In this document: piece by piece, positions 57,962 to 64,000 of the stretch
How positions within the stretch are numbered: position 1 is the first letter of the stretch
How the letters are laid out: every line of letters starts with the position of its first letter
NCBI RefSeq assembly: GCF_025370935.1
Contig: NC_133477.1
Coordinates: forward strand, 926,937-990,936
Source: Choristoneura fumiferana
Taxonomy: Eukaryota > Arthropoda > Insecta > Lepidoptera > Tortricidae
Reading direction: 5' to 3'
Length of the DNA stretch: 64,000 bases
Notes under the pieces: model-generated
Seen by the model: the letters and a program-made list of their open reading frames with translations, nothing else
The model's database searches: none
Told to the model about the DNA's origin: nothing
Position numbers and translations under genes: made by a program

Positions 57962-58034
57962 CCGAGCCTCCCTTCTTGAAGAACACCTTCAGCTTGTCCT
58001 GCAGCGACTTTGTATCCCGATCCCTCGAACTCAT
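57962..58034 (-). CDS. gig: gig exon 1 (start codon)
   Basis: The ATG is at 58034-58032 and is followed by 24 codons plus one base. They include LQDKLKVFFKKGG, which matches the LKEKFKILLGLG start of human tuberin. The donor is GTGAGT at 57961-57956. The 82-bp intron that follows is the shortest in the gene. The start was chosen because it gives the expected distance to the tuberin N-terminal motif. Confidence 0.88.
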
Positions 58035-60146
58035 ATTGCGGCCGGCTCTCCTGCCGGGATCGGCAGTCTGAACGCGCTACTACTGACGCCTCTTAGCTCC
58101 CGTGCGGCGATCACCTGTGACTGTGATGTTGCGAATGAAAAGACATATTTATTAAAAATAATCTTGCTACCGCTCCTTTGCTATTCACCATCTGACAGTT
58201 CGGTCGTCGGGCGAGCACAGCTGACAGCGGATGCTCGATGCGTCGATCATGAACGCGACGTAAACATTGCTCGACGAGATGCGGTCGTTATCGCGGGAGT
58301 GATCGCGGGTGGAATCTACTCTTTTGTCACGTACTTCTAAAAATGAAAAACATTGTGTAAAAAAAGATTCATTGTGTTAATCAGATGTGACAATACTTGG
58401 ACAATACTTTGGGTAAACAAAAGAAATGCTAACAGCTATTTCTGAACGAATTGTTAATCAGTGTTACCAGTAATAATATTATTTGAGTGGCGCGTTCGAG
58501 TAGATACTTATTTTTTATTTGATATTGGTTTCAGTTTAGTCGGCATTGCAAACATTTACAACCTTAATTTATTTTGAACAATTGAGATTGCTGAAGCCTC
58601 GGGCAGTTAAATCAGTTAAATCGTTTATGCTCTATCTCATTGAATATGATAGTAAAATAAAATAAAATAAATGAAGTCGCTACTATCTTCATCTGTTTTT
58701 TTTTAATGAAAAATGCTTGACTATGGCAACATACTTATATGAAATTTTTTAGTTCCTCTTTCATCCGCTTTTAGGCAAATTCATAGCAAATTATTGGTCG
58801 CGTTAGAGAAGAGAACACGAACACACTATGATTTAGAGCAATCGGAATTCCGTAGGAAGCCCGCGTTGCTCTAAATATCATGACAATGAATCGTATTATT
58901 ATCATACAAAATCATTAGATCTCATGTCGTGAAGACGCTTTTTAGGCTTCGTTGCGCCAGAGATTTGTGAGGGGTTGTAACTACGTAGTATCTCTTAGTA
59001 GTCTGTCGTTGTAACTGCCTGTAACAGTTCCATACAACTAGTCTTGTTTCTCCTTTTTATTAGTTTTTTTTAACTAGCTGTTGCCCGCGACTGTCCGCGT
59101 AGAACCGTTTGTCACACGACACACACCTGCCGGAACTATGCAATTTTCCGTGGTAAAAACCATTCTGTATCCCTCTCCGGGACTGAAACTATCTGTATAA
59201 CAAAATTTCATCTAAATCGGTGCTGTGGTAACAAACAAAATAATCAGACTTACAAACTTCAGCATTTTTAGTGGGATTTTATGTTTTTTTTTCAAGGCAG
59301 TCAGTAGGTAGGTTAAGGGTAGTTAGTGAAGGCCCTAATAATCACGTTTTATTATGTCTTAGTAAAAAAAATGACTTAATTTTTTCCTTACAAAGTTAAT
59401 TAGCACGCAATGTATCACTACGTGATATGTTACTGCAAGGCTACTGCAAAACTCGAAACTCGAAGTTCGTATCGTACCGTCCCTCTCGCTCTCGTATTAA
59501 ATAGTATAAGTGTCAGAGGGACAGTGAGGGAGGGAGTGAGGGAGGGTGTCGTTTGAGTTTCGAGTTTCGTAGTAGCCCTGCTGCTTTGTTTTTATCAAGT
59601 TTTTATTAAAAAACGGTCAAGAGCGTGTCGGACACGCCCAAAATAGGGTTCCGTAGCCATTACGAAAACATTAAGTAATATTTTTCTAAGGATTTCGTAT
59701 TTTATACGGAATCTTCCAAGTTTAGGTATATTTTATACCTTAGGCTGCTATTTACTCATAAACTACTAATAATTCTCAAGCAAACTTAGCCATTATAGTT
59801 TTCCTTGATAGATTGATATAATTACTACCATCCTGAATTTTTTCAAGTTTTTCCACCCACCGGTTTAGATTTTAGAGGGGGGGACGCTCGATTTTAATGA
59901 AAATTTGCACTTTAAAGTTGAATATTTCGCAAACAAATCACTGAATTGAAAAATCGTCTTAAAAAACCCCTAATGGTTTTAAAAGACCTATCCAACGATA
60001 CCCCACACTATAGGGTTGGATGAGAAAAAAAAATTACCCCCACTTTACGTGTATGGGAGGTACCATAAAAAAAGTTTTTGTATTTTAAATTGCAGCTTAC
60101 CAAAATTACAGCTTTCTAGCATTGATAGTCCCTGAGCAAAGCCGCG

Positions 60147-60177
<31 letters not shown>

Positions 60178-61659
60178 ATGGCGAAACTATAAGGGTTCCG
60201 TTTTTGCCATTTTGGCTCCGGAACCCTAAAAAACGTCGCACTTGTTGACGTGCCAGCGACTGTCACGAAACTCGAAATTCGTGTCGTGCGGTCCCTCTGA
60301 CACTTATACTATTTAATACGAGAGCGAGAGGCCGTAGCCCTGCAGAACGTTTCTCTCTCGTATAAAATTATTGTAAAACGTAAAAGTTTCTCGGATCGGT
60401 ACTTACTCTAGCCGATGCGATTCGAACTATACTCCGTTTAATTTAAGGTTTGAATTAACGGTTAAATTGTAATACACGTTTCTCGATATTTCGAACACAA
60501 ATGTAAAATTAAAATAAATGGAGTATAGCTGCTCTTGGTTGACCGGGCTAAGCCACTAAATTACTTAATGGTGTAATTATGCAAGCGTTTAAAAAAGTTA
60601 TTCGAGTGAATTGATCAAATACATTATGGCGTAGGTACTTAGTTGGATTTACACTCGGCACGGTTAGTCAGAGTAAAGGAATGATAACAGGCGTGACAGT
60701 GACAGGTGACAGGTGTGCGTGTTGCGGCAGCCGCCGAGTCGCGTGCTCCTGAGAAGAAGGGCTACGAAATAGCCCGAAACATGTCGAGCTAAACTCGGTT
60801 TTAAGACGTGAGTTATCCGTTACAATTCGTGGTTACAATATAATTTGAATGATAACAGGTTTTAGCTATTTCATTTGTCGACATATCACGACTATCACAA
60901 GTCACTAAGACAAGGGTGTACTATCATCAACGACTGTAACCCTGGAACATCTGGCATATCTCATTTGCTCTCAGAGCCGACAACTAGTCATAGTTTAAAA
61001 AGTAATTACATACACGGCTTGGACCCCTACCCCTGTCAGCGGCGGATCACCGCGGCGATCTAACAACTATTTAATCCTGTAATAAATAACGAAATAGGAA
61101 TGTCAGGCCAGCTATTATAGCGAGCTGCCTAGGTACGAGTACCTATAAGTATGGCTTAAAGCCAAGCAAGTCGTAGTTTTAAAATGTAAGTATTGTTAAT
61201 CACAATAAAAAAAAACAATATTTTAACACATTTACAGTAGTGCAGTGAAATTAACCAAGAGCTAGGTAACCCAACGATCTGCTAACGTATAAATGTTATT
61301 ATCTTCTTAAATTGAAGGTCTTCTTCTTCTTCTTCTCAGGTAGTTTAGTTAAATTGTATTTAATTCAGTCAAGAGCTGGCAACTTATGCCCCGTTAGAAC
61401 CCACATCAAGTACCTTACTGCTCCCGGACCTGAGCCCTACTTAGGTGTACTCGCAGCAGCCACTAGTGCCAGCTGACGAAACTTGATGTACCAGCTAGTA
61501 CATCAAGTTTTGTTCTAAATGGTCCAAATTAAAGTGCTTGCTTGTCATGCAATTTTGACCTTGTAGGGATTGCTAAGCAATCTTTTATTGATCATCTAAA
61601 TAAAAAAACATTTTCCTAAGTTTCCTACCTTATCTACCCCCGAAACATTGCAGACAAAG
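58035..61659. other. Intergenic region between gig and the MGAT2-like gene
   Basis: The two genes diverge. The first 280 bp (58035-58320) are of mixed composition and should hold the gig 5' leader and promoter, but no core element is certain. Further right are a reversed Helitron-like end (about 59073), palindromic repeats (59439-59579, 60258-60345), an AGGGTTCC repeat with a GACA tandem (59620-60235) and the hammerhead-like motif. No coding region is supported. Confidence 0.6.
60745..60789 (+). ncRNA. Hammerhead-ribozyme-like motif, degenerate core
   Basis: GCTC, then CTGA, a 6-bp stem (GGGCTA / TAGCCC) with loop CGAAA, then GAAAC, ATGTC and GAGC. This is the layout of the minimal hammerhead ribozymes known from Penelope-like retroelements, which have CTGATGA, stem II, GAAAC and cleavage after GTC. 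Here the first core box reads CTGAGAAGAA instead of CTGATGA plus one base, so self-cleavage is doubtful. Probably a relic of such an element. Confidence 0.5.
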
Positions 61660-62441
61660 TCGCAGGCCCGACGTAATAAAATGCCAGCGCCGCACTCGGC
61701 GAGCCGGCGCGGCCGCGTCTGCGTTTAATTCCACTCAACAACTTTTTGATTTATTTCCGAATCCCCGATGCCTTTTATTTAATTCCTTTATCCCCGAGTC
61801 GGGCGGGCCCGCTTTAGAGGACACTAAAGATTTCACAATCATTGTCCTTTTATTGCGTGATTAAGCAGCACTCCGCGAGTGGGCGGCGTCACTCCGGATT
61901 ACTGTTAATATAAAGGCCGTTATCGGCGGAATATTATTTATTCGCGCCGGATGAGCCCCTGGTGGTACTTACTTAGCCTCGTAAAAATAAGAGAGAATCG
62001 TAAGCCCATAATGCAAAAAGTACTTAAGCGATACTTAGTCAAATTGAATTTTTCCGGACAAAAACAAAGACCGCGACGAAGCGGTCCCGGGCGAGTGGCG
62101 CGCGCCGCGCGTGCTCGCCGCACGCCGCTCGCCGCGCGCCGTGAGCGGATTCCGCGGATCTCACTAAGTAGATGTCGATTACTGTATCCCTCCAATTTGT
62201 TCATCCATTCTTTCTTTTTCCCTTTTCATAAGCTTTTTATAGGAAAAACACGGCGTTTGTTTATTTTTCACTTCGTTCTATTTTTGTTTGCGGTCTCTTT
62301 GGTGCCATTTCACGGGCGCGTGATCTTAGACTTCTTCGATTTAAAAGTTTGTTTGGCAAGACCAAGCATAGACCAAGCCAAGACATTTTTGACAGGTTTA
62401 TTTTAGAGTATTTATAAATAAAGTATTCATATATAACAATA
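61660..62441 (+). promoter_or_regulatory. GC-rich upstream region of the MGAT2-like gene
   Basis: Two GC/CpG-rich patches (61690-61730 and 62070-62160) stand out from AT-rich surroundings upstream of the ATG at 62442. They could hold the promoter or a 5' untranslated exon. The short frame at 61951-62406 across this stretch has no recognisable domain, and I do not call it a gene. An AT-rich stretch with TTTATAAATAAAG lies just before the ATG. Confidence 0.35.
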
Positions 62442-63629
62442 ATGAAATTTAATCACAAATTGAAATTCATCATATCCAGGTTACGGGTGCATAAGACGGC
62501 ATGCGCGCTGAGCACTCTTATGGTGATATCGATATCTCTCTGTTACGTGATGACGAAGGCGTACTTAGTCGTAGTGAATATGTCAATGGCAAAAGACGAT
62601 TCGATGATGTTGGAGGAGGACTATGAGGTGCGCGGGCCGGCGCTGAGCGCGGAGGCGCTGGCGGCGCGCGTGGCGCGGCTCAACGCGGAGCGGCGCGAGC
62701 GGAACGGCGAGCGGTGGGCGGCGCCGGGAGCGGCGGGCGCCGTGCTGGCCGTGCAGGCGGGCCGCCGCGCCGCGCTGCTGCAGCGGCTGCTGCTGGCGCT
62801 CGCCCAAGTGGAAGGCATCGAGGAGGCGCTGCTCGTCGTCTCCCACAGCTTCTACGACGACAGAGTCAACACTCTCGTGCGGAGCGTCCGCTTCTGCCGC
62901 GTGCTACAAATCTTCTTCCCCCACTCGCGCCAGCTGAACCCCGACGCCGACTGCCTGAAGCGCGGCGCCGGGGCCGAGTGCGCGGCGCGCGGCGCCCGCG
63001 CCGAGCACAAGCAGCACTGGTGGTGGACGGCGCACTTCCTGTTCGACCACTGCCTCGGCAACAGCGAGCGGCTCGTGCTGTTCCTGCAGGAGGACGACTG
63101 CGTGACGCGCGACCTGCTGTACATGCTGCGGTACGCGCAGCGAGCGCTCGCGTACCACGCGGACGCGGACGTCATCTCTCTGGGCAAGCCGTGGACTCCC
63201 GAGCCGGACTTCGGCGCGCTGACGGTGGAGCCGTGGCGGCCGCCGTGCGAGCGCGGGCTCGCCTTCAACCGGTCGGTGTGGGCGCGGGTGGCGGCGCGTG
63301 CGGCGCTGTTCTGCGCGTACGACGACGCCAGCTGGAGCTACTCGCTGCTGAACGTGTTCGGCGCGCTGCGGCGCGGCCACGCCGGCATGGTGGCGAGCGT
63401 GGCGCCGCGCGTGCTGGCGGCGCCGGCGCCGGCGGGCGCGCTGTTCCCGGCGCGCGTGCGCTGCGTGTTCCTGGCGGGGCCGGGCGGCCGTGCTGGCCCG
63501 CGGCTGCGCGCGCCGCCGCACGGCAACGGCGGCTGGGACGACCCCCGCGACCAGCTGCTCTGCCTCGACCCCTTCCTCGCGACCACCACCTACAGCGTGC
63601 CCTACACTAGTACATACTCCTCATCCTGA
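62442..63629 (+). CDS. Mgat2: MGAT2-like N-acetylglucosaminyltransferase II
   Basis: GnT-II is a Golgi type II membrane enzyme that adds beta-1,2-GlcNAc to the alpha-1,6 mannose arm of N-glycans. The 395-residue product (human 447) has a short cytoplasmic tail, a signal anchor at about 21-46 and a lumenal domain. Visible family motifs are VEGIEEALLVVSHSFYDD (about 123-140), VLQIFFPHSRQL (154-165), KQHWWWTAHF (190-199), the QEDD metal-site segment (216-219), FCAYDDASW (290-298, catalytic YDD) and NGGWDDPRDQLLC (362-374). The conserved HAGDCG segment expected after the PR at about 322 is replaced by an Ala/Pro-rich stretch, so a metal-binding His known from human MGAT2 seems absent. The gene has one exon and is very GC-rich after codon 60. 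The chosen ATG gives the signal anchor. It is either a divergent functional enzyme or a degenerate paralogue. Confidence 0.88.
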   Translation: MKFNHKLKFIISRLRVHKTACALSTLMVISISLCYVMTKAYLVVVNMSMAKDDSMMLEEDYEVRGPALSAEALAARVARLNAERRERNGERWAAPGAAGAVLAVQAGRRAALLQRLLLALAQVEGIEEALLVVSHSFYDDRVNTLVRSVRFCRVLQIFFPHSRQLNPDADCLKRGAGAECAARGARAEHKQHWWWTAHFLFDHCLGNSERLVLFLQEDDCVTRDLLYMLRYAQRALAYHADADVISLGKPWTPEPDFGALTVEPWRPPCERGLAFNRSVWARVAARAALFCAYDDASWSYSLLNVFGALRRGHAGMVASVAPRVLAAPAPAGALFPARVRCVFLAGPGGRAGPRLRAPPHGNGGWDDPRDQLLCLDPFLATTTYSVPYTSTYSSS

Positions 63630-63688
63630 TCAGTACAATACGACGTTGCTATTTCCAGTATGATTGCAGATTTATATTTTTAACTTTT

Positions 63689-63954
63689 ATTAAAACCACT
63701 TAAAAACTAAATTACAGAATTATTTTGAATTGGCCAGTGCCAATTGGCCATAATGAATGGTTGGGTGGGGAGACCCAGACAGTTTTGGGTGCTCCCCTCC
63801 CAGTCGTCCATAATGTTTCCCGACTGTTCGCCCTCGTCTCATACAAAATTTGAAACTAAAATCAATTAAACAAAAATAGTAAAACCGACCAAAAAATAAA
63901 AAAATAACCAAAAATGGAACCGACTACAAAACCCTTGAAAATATTTTTAATAAA
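63689..63954 (+). terminator. Candidate poly(A) signals of the MGAT2-like gene
   Basis: ATTAAA at 63689-63694 and AATAAA at 63949-63954 lie 60 and 320 bp after the stop codon in AT-rich sequence. Either could end the transcript. Confidence 0.4.
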
Positions 63955-64000
63955 TATTTTATTAACTTAAAGCTTCTTTTTAGTCGCTTATCTGGTATAT

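Larger units (their letters stand above)
3349..58034 (-). other. gig: gigas/TSC2 (tuberin) gene, 5' part, 18 exons
   Basis: Tuberin partners hamartin (TSC1) in the cytoplasmic/lysosomal TSC complex; its C-terminal RapGAP domain switches off Rheb and so restrains TORC1. Eighteen exons, each bounded by AG and GT with compatible phases, give about 1,083 codons that align in order with human tuberin residues 1 to roughly 1,020. They cover the N-terminal helical-repeat (DUF3384-type) half and the conserved central Tuberin domain. The most diagnostic stretches are EDQYMSVFAILLPYTNPS in exon 14, LTETCVDLLARY in exon 16 and TWLVGHKLVTITT in exon 17. No RapGAP exon was found in 1-3348, so the gene continues leftwards out of the window. 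Exons are very GC-rich and introns AT-rich. Anomalies: an apparent 1-nt deletion in exon 7, a tandem array at exon 5, and exon 3 present twice. Intron 2 measures about 36 kb as assembled, probably inflated by a misassembly. Identification is firm; individual splice sites are inferred. Confidence 0.95.

Noticed and set aside
57699..58340. 213-codon plus-strand frame opposite gig exons 1 and 2
   Set aside because: Antisense shadow of two GC-rich exons with no motif of its own.
61951..62406. 151-codon frame before the MGAT2-like gene
   Set aside because: It crosses a GC-rich patch and then AT-rich leader sequence with no recognisable protein. More likely 5' flank.
62714..63610. 298-codon frame overlapping the MGAT2-like gene, and long antisense frames there
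   Set aside because: Shadow frames of a GC-rich coding region. Only the 62442 frame carries GnT-II motifs.

Overview
This window is eukaryotic nuclear DNA from an insect, almost certainly a moth or butterfly. The evidence is GC-rich coding exons set in AT-rich introns, tRNA-derived SINEs, RTE-type LINE fragments, many miniature inverted-repeat elements, a Dong/R4-like LINE placed between TTA arrays, and a Pao/BEL LTR retrotransposon. It is not prokaryotic: there are no operons or CRISPR arrays, and most short open frames are noise.

Two protein-coding genes are clear. (1) On the minus strand, 18 exons between 58034 and 3349 encode about the first 1,083 residues of tuberin (TSC2, called gigas or gig in Drosophila), the subunit that carries the RapGAP domain in the TSC complex, which restrains Rheb and TORC1. 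Exon order, splice phases and similarity to human tuberin agree throughout. The RapGAP C-terminus lies beyond the left edge. (2) On the plus strand at 62442-63629, a single-exon gene encodes an MGAT2-like N-acetylglucosaminyltransferase II, a Golgi enzyme of N-glycan processing. A probable last coding exon of an unidentified plus-strand gene lies at 32912-33086.

Layout: 1-3348 repeat debris; 3349-18242 gig exons 18 to 4, with introns full of small transposons and a 121-bp tandem array that re-copies the 3' half of exon 5; 18243-30487 intron 3, exon 3 and a BEL element with a frameshift; 30488-45172 repeats only, apart from the possible orphan exon; 45173-45272 a 100-N gap; 45273-55553 a second copy of 20153-30487, with exon 3 again (frameshifted) and an intact BEL element with identical LTRs and a 5-bp target duplication; 55554-58034 repeats and gig exons 2 and 1; 58035-62441 intergenic repeats and a GC-rich stretch before the MGAT2-like gene; then its 3' flank.

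The most important caution concerns structure. The second copy begins exactly at the assembly gap, and the first BEL copy lacks a matching right flank. This suggests an unmerged haplotype or a chimeric join in gig intron 2. Until resolved, the order of 20153-55553 and the origin of 30488-45172 should be treated as uncertain.
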